Of a DNA stretch of 56,913 bases, positions 11,896 to 24,084 are shown piece by piece. Both the position numbers and the translations under genes were made by a program. This DNA is from Oehlia diaphana (Eukaryota; Glomeromycota; Glomeromycetes; Glomerales; Glomeraceae). The DNA is taken from assembly GCA_003833135.1 (NCBI GenBank), contig QZLH01000051.1:43097-100009 (forward strand), given 5' to 3'. The stretch's first letter is position 1, and every line of letters starts with the position of its first letter. Below the pieces are notes generated by a model. The model searched no databases and was not told the DNA's origin. It saw only the letters and a program-made list of their open reading frames with translations.

Positions 11896-12129
11896 ATAAA
11901 TGACTACCTTATCTTTTTCTTTCACCCTCACACCTAACTTTCCACCCACATCTAAGTATATTATGGTTTAATATGAATAAACCTTGTTTAATTATGATAT
12001 AAAAGAACAGTATGCATTTAGGAGAAAATTTTTAATAGAAAAAGATAAAAAAAAAATTGTTATGACTAATAACAACAAAATATTTAATCATCTAGAGAAC
12101 TTGCAAAAACTGCAGAATATCTATAAGAA

Positions 12130-12300
12130 ATGAGGTATTTTAATGATAGAATAGAAATATTATAAAATTACTACTTTAAAATTATTTTATCAAAAAAGAC
12201 TAGACAGTATACCCATCATCACACCTTTCCCATTATTGGTTTCATCAAGGAGATACAGAGCAATATTCTAAATGATTAGAAAAAGTTCATAATATTCTTT
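12130..12300. repeat. Dispersed repeat unit, copy B (partial)
   Basis: It shares TTTTAATGATAGAATAGAA, ATTATAAAAT, CACACCTTTCCCATTATTGG and GGAGATACAGAGCAAT with copy A, but lacks the CACTGGTGG block. The integrase remnant follows immediately. Confidence 0.55.
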
Positions 12301-12512
12301 ATTTACTTGATCCTCAGGCATTAGCTAAAAGGAAAAAAGAATAGTAAAGAAGAACTATGCATGTTCAGGGTCCAAATTCCTTATGGAATACAGATGGATA
12401 TGACAAATTGCCAATTTTGGGTTTTGGTGTATAGATGCTCATTCTAGATATATTATCTGGCTTCATATCAGAATTACCGATAAAGATCACAAGTAATTCT
12501 GAAATATTATTT
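12299..12512 (+). pseudogene. Decayed transposon integrase (DDE core) fragment
   Basis: Two overlapping frames read LLDPQALAKRKKE, two stops and RRTMHVQGPNSLWNTDGYDKL, and then, after a +1 shift, FGFWCIDAHSRYIIWLHIRI. The order LDP-x-A-x-R...GPN-x-LW-x-DG-x2-KL...G-x-IDA-x-SR-x-I-x-WL is the start of the integrase core domain in a family of eukaryotic DDE transposases. The Asp of the DG motif and the Asp of IDAHSR are visible. The third catalytic Glu is not found. Stops and the frame change make it dead. Family naming is from memory. Confidence 0.65.
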
Positions 12513-12869
12513 AGATATTCCTAACTTTTGAAAAGATGAATATAACAATATAATATATAGATAGTGGAATATATTCAAATATACTTGATCCTATATATCA
12601 AAGATGAAGAATGGTTAGAAGTTATATCAACTCTCATCATTACTATTTGTGACTATCATTATCATTATACAGATTATTGTACATAAATATGAAGAAATAT
12701 ATTATTTTTTAAGAATTTATAATCTAAACAATTCTATTTCATTTGCATGTTATTACTGCTAATGATATCTTTATAATTATTTTGTAAATAATATATGTTT
12801 CAATTTACTGGTAGTATATTAGTATAATTATTGTAAATAAGCTGAAATTATTTTTTGAAAAATAATAAT

Positions 12870-13165
12870 ATATTTCTTTAATAGAAATTCTATTGAATAT
12901 ATAATAATATCTGCATCTTTTGCACACCCTACTAAAACCACTAAGAAGTTACAGAGGTAACCTTATCCAATACCAGTAGTTAATAGAAAGGTTGTTAGAT
13001 TTTCTTCATCATGGGAAGATATAGAGGCATTCCTTACTCTACACTGGTGGTATATTGGAAGGTTAATAGAATAATTATATGATGAGCTCAGTCTTCAAAT
13101 TAGTAATAAATATTAGAAAATGATTATCTGAAATTAAATATAAAGGATATCATAAAATGCAACTG
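12870..13165. repeat. Dispersed repeat unit, copy C
   Basis: It holds CATCTTTTGCACACC, then an ACCAGTAGTTAATAGAAAGG half-unit, then GATATAGAGGCATTCCTTAC and the shared CTACACTGGTGGTATATTGG block. It appears to be one and a half units joined head to tail. Confidence 0.7.
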
Positions 13166-16100
13166 TATGCATTAATAATAATCCCTTATTGTTTAAAAAA
13201 GAAATTAGCTGAAATATTTTTTCCTATATTGATGATGTAGGGTATACATATACATTTATTTATGATATTATTTTACATGATAATACAGTAAAAACAAACA
13301 CTGTTTATTTATCATCATGTTAAAAAAATTCAAAAATTTAATCAAATTAAGTTGCATTCATTAAAAATAATTGGAAAATATTTAATTATAGTAGTAATTT
13401 TAACAAATTATTAAAAACAATGGAAAATTATTACCATCTCTATACATCTGGAATTCTTACTCTTAACAGTTTATTGATTTCTCTAATATCTTTGAAAATT
13501 TCATTCCTATTAATCTAATAATTATGTATTAATCTATTTTATAATAATTACTTTTTTTCACAAATCCATTCATCTATAATATGGCAACATTTATAAAAAA
13601 TGTGATATTACACTACCAACATTGTTAATACATTAATACATCAATATTGAGTAAGAATTTAAAAAAGTTAAACTTTAAATAGTAAAAGACAATATATTAA
13701 AATATACTGACATTATAATTGTCCTCAAATTTGATCCAGCTGAAAAAGATCTAGTTATTAGCGTTAGATAAATCAACACCATATTGATAATTATGCAAGG
13801 CAAATAAAATTATGACTCAGTAAAAGTAACAGAATCTGTGTAATATATTATTAATGAAGATGAACTCAAAAAAAGATAAAAAAAAACTGAACAAATATTT
13901 TACTAATACACTATGAAGAATAAGGTATAATAGAAGCATGTGAAAACATATTCCAAAAAAAAAAAAATTCCATTAAATCATATCTAATAAAACTATCCTT
14001 AGCAAGTTAAGACAAGTTAAAAGTAATTGTGGAACAACTTTCATAAGAATGAAAGCTCTTACTTGTAATTGATGCCAAAACATGGTTTGATGATGCGAAC
14101 GCAAATTTAAAGTATTTAATATGTGATGTTGATCAGATCAAGAGTAAAAGTGCCAGCTATGGAAAAACTATGTGAGAAAGAATTGGAACTAGAGCCTTGG
14201 ATTTGAACATCCAATATGTTCTGGAATTTTTGACAAGCCATAGCATTTACTGACAATGAATATATGGAAGATTCTTTATGCCAATTAAAATTTTCCAAAT
14301 CATACCACAATTTAATTAAAAATTTTTACAAACATTTCAGATTTTTATTATGGTATGGTGATATTTGTTCAATAGGATATGAAAAACTCCAAAAATATAT
14401 TTATTCTTAAAAAAAAAAATACTTCTCAAAAAACATTCTCATACAAAAAAATATATTTACTCCCAAAACAAAAATCTAACCTCTCCATTTATTTATCATA
14501 AAAATATCCCAACCACTTTAATTTGTACATGCCTGTAAAATTTTAACAAGTCAGGAACTACTAAAAAGTTACATTTAATAATCTACTTGCTACTATTCCT
14601 TTACCTCATAACAAAATCAAAAAGCTTAGAAAGAAAATAAATAATCACTGATACATAAAGTATTGGCTTCTTTGGAAACTGATTTTACTCTAGTTCTGAC
14701 TGATTATCATGAATAAAATTATGGCTGAATATATCAACTATAAAGATCCTGATTTATATATGTAAAAATCCGAACATCACCTCAAAGGAAAGAACATTTT
14801 AAGCAACAATGTATTGCATTAAATATAAAACCATTAGAATGTAATAATATAAAATAATATTGATAAACAGAAATAAACACAGAAGGTAAATATAAACAAG
14901 CAGAATATAGTACTAGTAAATTATTATTAAAGATATAATATATAAATAAAGTTTATGAAAAAACAATGATAACCAAGAACAATGAAACAACAACTAGCAC
15001 TGGTTAAAGGACAATTTGCAGTAGTGATATGATAACTATTAGCACTAGTAAGAAGACAACCAGAATAAGATTTCTATAATAATGTAAAAATCCTAGCATA
15101 AAAAAATTATTTCAAATTATTAAATAGTTGCTATATGTTTTCTCAATTTCTTTCATATTATCAATAAATAAATAAATACTACCAGCTAACAAAAAATGAC
15201 AAATAATTTAAATACAAAAAAAATTAAGATACAAAAGACAATAAGACTCAGATACTAAAGAAAATATAACTGAAGAAAAGCAGAGATATTGCTGAAGAGC
15301 AAAATGAATTGTGAAAATAATAAGCATGAAAACAATAGTAAACAATAAAAAATAGTGGCAAAATATAGTCATGTGAAATATTAGCAAATGATTTAATAAT
15401 TAACGAAAAGAAAATATTGACAACATACAGATCTTCCTTTCTAAATCTCATTTTTTGCAAATTATGCTGTAACAAAAAATTTTTATTTCAAATAAAAAAT
15501 GCCTCAGGAAACTCTCAGCAAAGTTATTTATAGAAATATTTAAAGAAAATTACATCTATATCAAACATACATTTAAGCTAGTTCTAATGTTAAGAATTTA
15601 GGATCAATTGTGAACTTTTGGCTATTAGAATTATCAAGAACTTAAAGTACAAATTGTTTTAATGATTCAATTAGTACAAATATTATTTTTGAATACTTGG
15701 AATTTCAGTTCTATTTCATCTCAGAAAAAAAAGAAAAATACAGAGCTGAATTCATATATCATTAATGGGAGGTGATAAAGAAATTATGCCAAAAACTTTG
15801 ATTTTGAAATTATTTAATTATTCTAATGGGAAACATGCACTTTTAATTAATTATTTATGGCAAGATTTTATTAGTTTTACAAAAAAAAACGAATCCAACT
15901 TAATTGCAAATCAAACAAACAATGGTTAAATTAATTCCTTACACCATTACATATAAAGTAATCCAACACCACTACTTTTAAGATGACTCTTTATTATTCA
16001 AAAGATGTAACATCCTAAAAAAAATAAACTTTATCAAAAATTCCATTCTTGCACAACATCAAAAATCTAAGCAAAATCCATTTCAGTAAAACTGTCATGC

Positions 16101-17386
16101 GAAAAGATGGCTAAAAAAAAGCATAATACAAATTAACACTACCAAAACAAAGCTAACCTAACTAATCCACAAATATCAAATATGTATATTTTAATTTATT
16201 GTATACCAGAATTTATGGAACAATACTGGTAGTTGTGAATCAACTTTAAAAAAGTACCTTTATAAATAAGGCTTCTATAGTTAAGTTGGCAAAAAACCTT
16301 TTGTAGGTAAAACAAATAAGCAGAAGAGTTTTATTTGGGCAAAAGAACCAAAAAAATGAATGGTTTAAATTAAATGCATTTTTATGCATTTCATTTGAAA
16401 AAAAGAATCATAAGCATATTTCTTTGTTTTAAAAAAATTTCTATTTCTGTTAAAGCAGATGAAAAGGTGATTAAAGAATATGAAAGATCATTACAAGAAG
16501 AAAGTGAAACTGGTTATCTTTGAAACTTAGCATAATTATGAGAACAGATCAATGTATTTTACTCAGAAAGAAACTATTATGATACTCCCATGTAATGAAA
16601 TTCCTACTTAATAAATGCAAGAAATGATGAAATGTCAATATATATGATATATTGATAAATTAATAGTTTTACTTTAAATTTATTATAGGTTTTATAAGAA
16701 TATTTTATATTATTGTTATTGTTTGATTTATTTTTAAATTTTATATTTTTATTAAGTATTTCATTCAGAAACATTTTAGTGTAATTCCTTTTATTATAAA
16801 TAATGAACTCTACCTTAATGCAGATGAGGAGCAGTATGAGAGTTTTAATGCAAAATGATAATAGGATTTGAATATTAATACTTTTATGATTGACAACAGG
16901 GAAGCCAACCTACTGGTGCTGCTGCTTTCACATTTAACTAGAACCTATTTCAAGCTTGAAATGTTCACTTCTAATACAATTTCAGCAGATTCTTCACAAT
17001 TATTTTGATTATCATAATTCATGTAACCATAACCTTCTGCTTATATATTTCTTGTAATCATTTATTTTATAAACCTGAAAGAACTGATGTAAGTCATGTA
17101 ACAATACTAAATAGATAATATACTAAACCTTACATATACTGTATATTTACATAAAATAAATGAAAAAAAAATTTAATGTTTTAAGTAAATTTACTGATAG
17201 GTTACTAACTAAAGAGCAAATAAATATATAATAATATAACTTTAAAATATAAGCTCTTTAAAGAAAATTGAATATTACTAAAATAAAATAACATTTAATG
17301 TTGCATTACAAGTTATTTTAATAATACTATTTAATACTAATTTGTTATAGAAATTTATCTGTAAATTAATTTAACATTGTTATATA
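13166..17386. other. AT-rich, gene-poor stretch
   Basis: No gene is supported over about 4 kb. A minus-strand frame at 14116-14310 and another at 15248-15475 are open, but show no domain, no flanking exons and biased composition. Many A runs and TATA-like simple sequence are present. Confidence 0.5.
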
Positions 17387-17567
17387 TAGTGTTCTGAAAG
17401 AATCAGGTCAAACCTGGAACTTGTAATTAGGGGTTGGGTTGGGTCACATGATTTGATGACCCATGGACCTATACAACTTGATGGGTCAAACTGAGTCAGA
17501 TTGAGTCTGAGCCATGACTTTGCCTTTGAGTGAGACCTTGTACCTGAAATGGTGGTTTAGAACACTA
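17387..17567. mobile_element. hAT-type MITE, 181 bp
   Basis: The ends TAGTGTTCT and AGAACACTA are perfect 9-bp inverted repeats. The flanking 8-mers GTTATATA (17379-17386) and GTTATAAA (17568-17575) match at 7 of 8 positions, the 8-bp target duplication expected of hAT elements. The interior is clearly richer in G and C than the flanks (GGGTTGGGTTGGGTCACATG). There is no coding frame, so it is non-autonomous. Confidence 0.75.
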
Positions 17568-17679
17568 GTTATAAATTAAATTTCAAGATATATATTTATA
17601 TATATAATAAAAATGATTTATTAATAAATAGATTGATTACAGATTACAAATAAATTTACATAAATTACGTGGTTTTCAT

Positions 17680-19500
17680 TAATTCTTTTGAATATTTACT
17701 AATTTCTTTATAACACCATTTTCAATTTTATAATATTACATATACTCTCTCTATTTCCATTCTTTGCAGCTTTTTTATGCCAGTAAAAAGAAAGGTCTGA
17801 ATCTATTCTAGTACTAAAGAATACATTACTATAATAATAAATCATAACAACATTATGCGACTGCTAAATTTTTCTTGGCTGCATCTTTCAAAATATTCAA
17901 AAGCTAATGAATCATTTCGTAAAGTTCCATATCCATAATTATAACAATAGCTGACAAAATATTATGCCAATATATGATTTTTGTTCAGAAATATTAATGA
18001 ATTGTTTGAACGCCACCTTACTACTTCAATTGTTTCAATTCCATAAAAATTAAAAATTCCAAGTAAAAAAAAAATTGAATTTCCTTTTTTAATGAATAGT
18101 GATTTCTATTATTTAGCATTTCAAAAATAAATTCTGTAATATTATTAACTATTACGTTTAAATCATTTTCAGGTAAAATATTTTGTTACTTGTTGATGTC
18201 GTGAATTTCATTATTAACTTTTATCGAATTCTTGGATAATCTGAGATAATTCTCCATATGACGATTCTTCAATACTATTTAAAACTATATTTTCATTTGT
18301 TATTTGATCAGTTTTCTTATCAACATTTTTATTTTTTTGATAAATCATTGCATTTAATCTTTCAACAACCTCTTAAATAGATGTCCTGAGTAATTGTCCC
18401 AGCATTATAAGAAAAATCAAAATTTCAATTATAAAATACCATTTTCATAAATAAATAAATAAAATGTCCAACTTACTATTATAAAACTTGAACATATTCA
18501 ATAAGAAGTTTCAGGAATAGTGGTCTCTCTATGACCTTGTATAATTTGGAAGACTAAACTACAATCATATGACTCTCCACTTAATATTTCATAAAAGAAC
18601 GCCTACACTGTATACATTACTCTTCTTATTTAAAGAATAAAATCTATTACTAAACTTTTTTTTGATTCATACAAGGAACTACATCAAATGAAACTTTTTT
18701 CTCTTTAGTCAATGCTTTAATTCTTTTTGACAATCCAAAATCGCCAACTTAATAGTATCTTGATTGACTTAATATATTATAAGAATGCTATAATAAGAAA
18801 TAAAATATAAATTGTTAAGGATAAAATTTTATAATTGATGTAATAATTATTTTATCAATAAATTAAATATATTACCAAATCACGATGTATTATGTCTCCA
18901 TCATGCAAGCATGACACGGCACTAGCCAACTGAAAAGCAAGTTTTGTAAGATTCTCGAAATTTTCTTTCAAATAATTGTTAAGGGAACTACCATCAGTGT
19001 ACTCCATTACTAAAAGATAATTTCTTAATGCTGTTACTTGATTCTCTAAAATAATAAAGGACTTATCACTTTAAATTGATTGCAATATAATAATACACAT
19101 TATTTTTTAGAAAAAGAAATTTTATTAATTAATTACCTTGATCTTAAATAGTAAACTCCATAAAAGCTAATAATGTTATTATGGAAAGTAGCTTTACGTT
19201 GAAGTTTGATCTATTTAAATTATACATAAAATAAATATGAATATAAATTATTCATTTACCAATACATATTTTATACCTCATGAACGAGCTTCTTGATAGC
19301 ACCTTCATTAATATTAAGAGATTTTTAACGCAAAATATTGATCCGAATTTTTCCATTTCGCACAATAAACTTTTCCAAAGCCACCGCCCACCGGTACCAA
19401 TTTCTCGAATATTTTTGAAATATTTATATTCGTAATGTTTAATATGCTTTTTAGCAATAGCTTCATCATTTATTTCAGATATTTTGAATATATATATAAT
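17680..19500 (-). pseudogene. Decayed protein kinase with C-terminal Sel1 repeats
   Basis: Read on the minus strand from about 19500: an IREIGTG leader, a frame change, GFGKVYCAKW (P-loop) and YFALK (ATP lysine) near 19400-19330, another frame change, and EGAIKKLVHE. Then come LQRKATFHNNIISFYGVYYL (19210-19145), YLLVMEYTDGSSLNNYLKEN and SCLHDGDIIHRDL (19030-18885). VGDFGLSKRIK (about 18750) holds the DFG. YSLNKKSNVYSVGVLL, DIYLRG and YGELSQIIQEF follow. GIFNFYGIE...YNYGYGTLRNDSLAFEYFE and FYWHKKAAKNG (18070-17760) are Sel1-type repeats. At least two indels and several stops kill the frame. Intron positions appear conserved, so it decayed from a spliced genomic copy rather than a retrocopy. 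Confidence 0.85.
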
Positions 19501-20662
19501 ATTATTATGAAAAAGTTATATTTATTCAAGTACAAAAATAAAAGAGAAAGAAACTTTTTTATTAAATAGCAGATGATTGATTACAAAGTGCATGCAGGTC
19601 AAAATATGACTTTAATCACATGTAATGAATTAGTGAGGTAATCGTTTGCTGATCAGCTATCATTGCATATTTCACGTATTAAACTATGGTGGAATTAAGA
19701 ATCAAAGTTTAGCACGTTCATTAATATTTTTAGATAAATGTGATTTATAATCAATTTCGTATAGTTCCTTGTTTTTTGTTAGTAGTATTTATGAAAAAAA
19801 CTTTTGTCTTGATGTTATGTCATTTTACCATTTTGTTACGTATTACGACTATAATAAAAGCTGCGGAAATCACCTGACCTTGTGTATTTTTGTGGCTTTA
19901 AAATATTGATATGCGCGCGCGCGCACATGTGGGAATTGTGATAATAAATATTATAAATAATGGTGTAGGTCTCAATGTGTAGATTATAGAATATGTTTAG
20001 TATAAAACTAAATAATAATAAAAATCAACCCAGAATTTCAATAATTTTTTTACTGGGGTCAGCCGGATATTCATTTTAACTTAAATAAGAATATAGACGC
20101 TTTATAAGAAATTTCCATTTAATATTTACTTTTTATACATTTTTGATCTTTTTGATTGGGTTAATTACTAATAAATATTTCAACGATAATTTCATTCTAT
20201 TTTGGTAAGTAAATACATGTACATTCGTTATATAGTATAAAGAGACACTTTGTTTTACCTATTTAATCATATGTGATGATGATCCCATTAAATTGCTTTA
20301 TAACAAAAAATTATTTAAATCATTACGTTTTACATAAACAATAAATTATGTAACAAAAAATCCATTTAACAAACAATACAAATTTAAACACAAAGACATA
20401 ATCTATTTTTAAACATATTTGTACTATTATTACTAAAGAAAATTTTCAATTAATCCAACAGTTTCATCAAATTCATTTATAAATGATTATATTAGTAAAA
20501 AGGGTTAAAGTAATCAAAGAATTCAAGATATATAATAAAACATTTTATTAAAATGTATACATCATATAAACAAAAATTTTACTTGCACAATTTTCAAAAT
20601 TTCATAATGCGAGAAATCATTATAATCATTACGATCATCATCATCATATCCAATCTCGTTCT
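19501..20662. other. Intergenic
   Basis: Apart from the GC dinucleotide tract at 19909, nothing is supported. AT-rich with short A/T runs. Confidence 0.5.
19909..19931. other. Alternating purine-pyrimidine tract, Z-DNA-prone
   Basis: Twenty-three bases alternate strictly purine/pyrimidine, with a 12-bp GC core at 19913-19924. A GC dinucleotide run stands out in such AT-rich DNA and has the composition that most readily forms Z-DNA. Confidence 0.7.
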
Positions 20663-21061
20663 TTGCTCAAAAATGATGATCCAAGTCAGGATGTTTTCGA
20701 GTTTTTAATAAATGGTTTGACACCACTTTTAATTATATTACTTTTTGATTGTTCCTCAAAAGATGGAAATCGATTTCAAATAATAAATATAATCGATGAT
20801 TGTCTTATGGTACTCTTCATATTCGCTTTTCCACCATATTATAAATATGTATATTATATATTTTATCATTTTTATTTATATCAACATAATTGGATTTTAT
20901 CTTATTATGTATCATTGTTTAAAAAAATCATGTCAAAGATTAATAAATTTTATAAGAATAGCGTACACAACGGAGTCACAGAGGAATATCATGATTTTCA
21001 CGGCGCAGCCGTGAAAACCATTAATATCCACAGTTCCCCGCGAAATAACTATTACAAATAA
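20663..21061 (+). CDS. Hypothetical membrane protein, 132 aa
   Basis: An uninterrupted ATG frame of 132 codons. Two hydrophobic stretches are visible: about residues 15-28 (LINGLTPLLIILLF) and about 48-85 (LMVLFIFAFPPYYKYVYYIF onward), with a basic segment after (KKIMSKINKFYK). That gives one or two possible membrane spans. The C-terminal part lies over the 20995-21017 palindrome. No TATA-like box, intron or family match is recognised. The chance of a spurious frame is real, because AT-rich DNA favours Phe, Ile and Tyr codons. Confidence 0.25.
   Translation: MLKNDDPSQDVFEFLINGLTPLLIILLFDCSSKDGNRFQIINIIDDCLMVLFIFAFPPYYKYVYYIFYHFYLYQHNWILSYYVSLFKKIMSKINKFYKNSVHNGVTEEYHDFHGAAVKTINIHSSPRNNYYK
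20995..21017. repeat. 10-bp perfect inverted repeat, 3-nt loop
   Basis: TTTTCACGGC and GCCGTGAAAA flank GCA. The GC-rich inner stem is unusual for the region. It could form a stable hairpin in RNA or be a binding site for a dimeric factor. Confidence 0.7.
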
Positions 21062-21635
21062 GTCATTCTATAATTTATGATGTATATCATAAATATTACC
21101 AGAAAAAAAAAGTTAGTGAAAAAAAAAAATAATAAATATGTCTGTCGTAGCTCGATCCATAAATAACACTACAGGTATATATGTATAATACTAATATAGT
21201 TTATAAAATAATTCGTGATCCGCAAGTCAACTGCAAGCAAGCATAATTTCGATGTAAGCTTATGTCGATCATTAATAATTTTTCGAACCTATTCAACGCC
21301 AACATACGTAATATTTATCCCAGAGTTTGTTAACTTGTGAATCACGAGTTAAAGAAAAAAATTTTTTTTAGTACGATCTGCTGCGGTTATTCGTACTATC
21401 CAAAAAAAGGACTGGTGAAATAATTTTTCGGAATCAAATTTAACCTTAATAAAAAAAGGATTGATTGGGCGCAGGCATGTTGCAGGTTTCCATGTTACAC
21501 AATTTAAAAATACGTGGCATTAATTCGATTTATTTGGTAAGTGCCGGAAATCTCGGAGAAATTTATTGGCATTTTAAATTTTATAGGCAATTCCCTTTTT
21601 ACGTTCTTCAACATTTTATTTACATTTTATGCACT
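21062..21635. other. Intergenic
   Basis: No gene is supported. The frame at 21465-21668 is a weak hypothetical with no domain and overlaps the tandem repeat that follows. Confidence 0.4.
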
Positions 21636-21773
21636 TTTTCTTTGTTTATCCGCAGAAGAAAATATTAATACATCTGTTTATCTGCAAAAGAATTTATTGA
21701 TACAATAAAAATACCTGTTTTATCCGCAATATCTGTTTGTTCACAAAAAGAATTTATTGATACAATAAAAATG
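21636..21773. repeat. Imperfect tandem repeat
   Basis: The block AAAGAATTTATTGATACAAT followed by AAAAAT occurs twice, 60 bp apart (from 21688 and 21748). CTGTTTATCTGC / TGTTTTATCCGC / TTTATCCGCAGAAG variants make a third, poorer copy. Confidence 0.75.
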
Positions 21774-21930
21774 TTTCTTTGATTCATTTAACTTTCACTA
21801 CATAAACTTGGAATTTCCGATTAAGGTAATTATCAGAAAATCATTTAATTCACTAGTTTCACTAGTGTAATCATTCCAGCTAAATAAAGATTCTTATTCA
21901 AAGAATGTTAGCGAACTACATATAACACTA

Positions 21931-21949
21931 TCGGGTGTATTTCACCCGA
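21931..21949. promoter_or_regulatory. Dyad TCGGGTG-n5-CACCCGA upstream of P450
   Basis: Perfect 7-bp inverted half-sites with a 5-bp spacer lie about 360 bp upstream of the P450 start. GC-rich dyads with a CGG-like core resemble sites for dimeric zinc-cluster regulators, but no regulator is known here. This is inference. Confidence 0.4.
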
Positions 21950-22214
21950 AATTAATTATAACTTTGATTGTTATTGCATATTGTGATTTTCAGGATTTTT
22001 AAAAATAAATTTTCCGTTAATTAAATATTATGCCAATTTTGGTATTATTGTTTATACTTAATTATACTCAGGATAAAATACGATTGGTACTAATTTTATT
22101 GGGTACTTCAAAGTTCAAACGAAACTTTTTGATTTTTAACCTTTACTATTTTAAATTTTTTTTTATGCAAGTAATCATTAAAAATTAAATTATAATCTAA
22201 CCTTTATTTTTACA

Positions 22215-22224
22215 TATATATAAG
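22215..22224 (+). promoter_or_regulatory. TATA box of P450 gene
   Basis: TATATATAAG lies 86 bp upstream of the ATG. A pyrimidine-rich stretch and a T run follow, as is common at fungal transcription starts. Confidence 0.55.
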
Positions 22225-22309
22225 AGCTGAATTTTCCCAAAAAATATTTTTTTTTTTTAATTCATAATTATCAATTTTAACTTTTAATAATTTTTTTTTT
22301 AAAAAAAAC

Positions 22310-24037
22310 ATGATTACTACAATTATCTCATCTTTTGAAATTTCTAATATCCCTTCTCTATTGATAATTTCTTCAATTATCTATGTAACACATTATTATT
22401 ATCGTTATTTTACTCGTCCTAACCCTTTACCAGGTCCATTTCCACTTCCAATTATTGGTAATGCTCATCAACAAATTGGATATGGAGTTGATAATTGGTT
22501 ATTATCATTACATAAAAAATATGGTGATATGTATGAAATAATTTTAGCAGGTCAACGTTTAATAATATTATGTAGACCTGATTTAATTGAAAATATGAAT
22601 ATACCTTCAAAAAAATCTAAATATCCTATTAGATTACAAAATACTGAAGGATTAGCTGAATATGGACTTGATGGTGTAGGAGTAGCATTTAATAATGATT
22701 TAAAATCTTGGAAATATAATCGTCAATTTTTTAGTCAAGCAATAATGACTCCAAGTTTTAATTATCAAGCTATTGAATGGACAAATGATTTATGGAATGA
22801 AATGGATTCTTATTGGAATAAACTTGGTGAAGATTATGAATTAGATCTTATAAAATGGATGCGTAGATTTACAAATGAAATGATTTTTAAAATTTCTACT
22901 GGAACAAAAAATGATGCTATCGCTTCTTATTATAATATGTTAATCAACAACAACAACAATAATAATAATAATAATTCTTTAAATGAAAAATTAAATGAAT
23001 CTAAAAATTTTATTGAATCAATTGAAACTTATTTAGCAGGAATGTTTTATTTTTTCGCTTTTAATAAGTTTAGTCGTAATTATATTCCATTTATTCGTGG
23101 TAAAGCTAAAAAATTATTGAAAAATAAAGATTATTTATTTGATAAATTATATACCATTATTAAAGAAAGAAGGATTGAGATTGAAAATACACCATTAGAT
23201 CAATCACTTCGTCATGATATGTTAACGTCATTCATAACCGCGAATACATCACGTGATATCAACGCTGTGAAACATGTTGACGACGATGATTTATTAAGAC
23301 CAATGACTGATAAAGAAATTTTTAGTAATATACTCGAAGCAATGGTCGGAGGTACTGATTCCGTAAGTATTAAAATAAATTATTATTTTAAAATATGTTC
23401 TTTCAAAAATTTTATTTTAAAATCTTTTTTTTAAAAAATTCAATAGACTGCGAATTTTATTTGCTTTGTTGCATATTATCTTGGACATTATCCAGAAGTG
23501 AAACAAAGATTGAGACAAGAATTTGATAGAGTTCTTGGAAATGATTTAACAAGACCAATAACAAATAAAGATCTTGATGAATTAGAATATTGTGATGCAG
23601 TTACAAAAGAAGTATATCGTCATTCTCCTATAGCTTTTTTTATTGGTCGTGTAAGTGCTCAAAATGATAAAGTTGGAGGTTATGATTGGCCAGAAGGAAC
23701 AACATTTCAAATGCTTGCTTCAGCATTAATGAAACATAAAGATTATTGGACTGAACCTGAAAAATTTGATCCTGATAGATTTTATAGAGTTGAAGAAAGT
23801 GATAAATATTTACTTGAAAAGAAAAAAATGAAAAATACTTTTCCAATATTTGGTGGTGGTATTAGAATTTGTCCTGGAAGAAAATTAGCAATTATTGAAT
23901 TAAAATGTTTATTAATCTTAATTTATAGAAAATATGATGTTGAATTAGTTGATATGAATTCTCCATTAAAATTTACTTCTGATTTTATTAATGTTTGTAC
24001 TGAATTAATGGTTAAGATTAAGCCAAGAAAATTTTAA
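22310..24037 (+). CDS. Cytochrome P450 monooxygenase, two exons, 547 aa
   Basis: Exons 22310-23362 and 23447-24037 are joined across a GTAAGT...AATAG intron that keeps phase. P450s are haem-thiolate enzymes that use NADPH-P450 reductase to insert oxygen into lipids, sterols or xenobiotics. The N-terminus has a hydrophobic ER anchor (about residues 8-28) followed by the proline hinge PNPLPGPFPLPIIGN. The I-helix oxygen-binding motif GGTDST (about 347-352) spans the splice junction. The K-helix ExxR is EVYR (406-409), and PEKFDPDRF follows at about 455. The haem loop FGGGIRICPGR has its ligand Cys near 493. All essential residues are present and the length is normal, so the enzyme should be active. 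A run of ten Asn near residue 213 is encoded by AAC/AAT repeats and probably forms a surface loop. The substrate cannot be told from sequence, and I assign no CYP family. Confidence 0.95.
23363..23446 (+). other. P450 intron
   Basis: Starts GTAAGT, ends CAATAG, 84 bp, phase 0. Without it the frame runs into a stop at 23432-23434 and the I-helix motif is cut. Confidence 0.9.
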
Positions 24038-24078
24038 ATATAATGTAGTTCTAGAGATAGTAAACCAACTTTTATAAT

Positions 24079-24084
24079 AATAAA
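24079..24084 (+). terminator. Poly(A) signal AATAAA of P450 gene
   Basis: The canonical hexamer lies 42 bp after the stop codon. Confidence 0.45.

Noticed and set aside
14116..14310. 64-codon minus frame with mixed composition
   Set aside because: Isolated, no domain, no splice partners within 1 kb.
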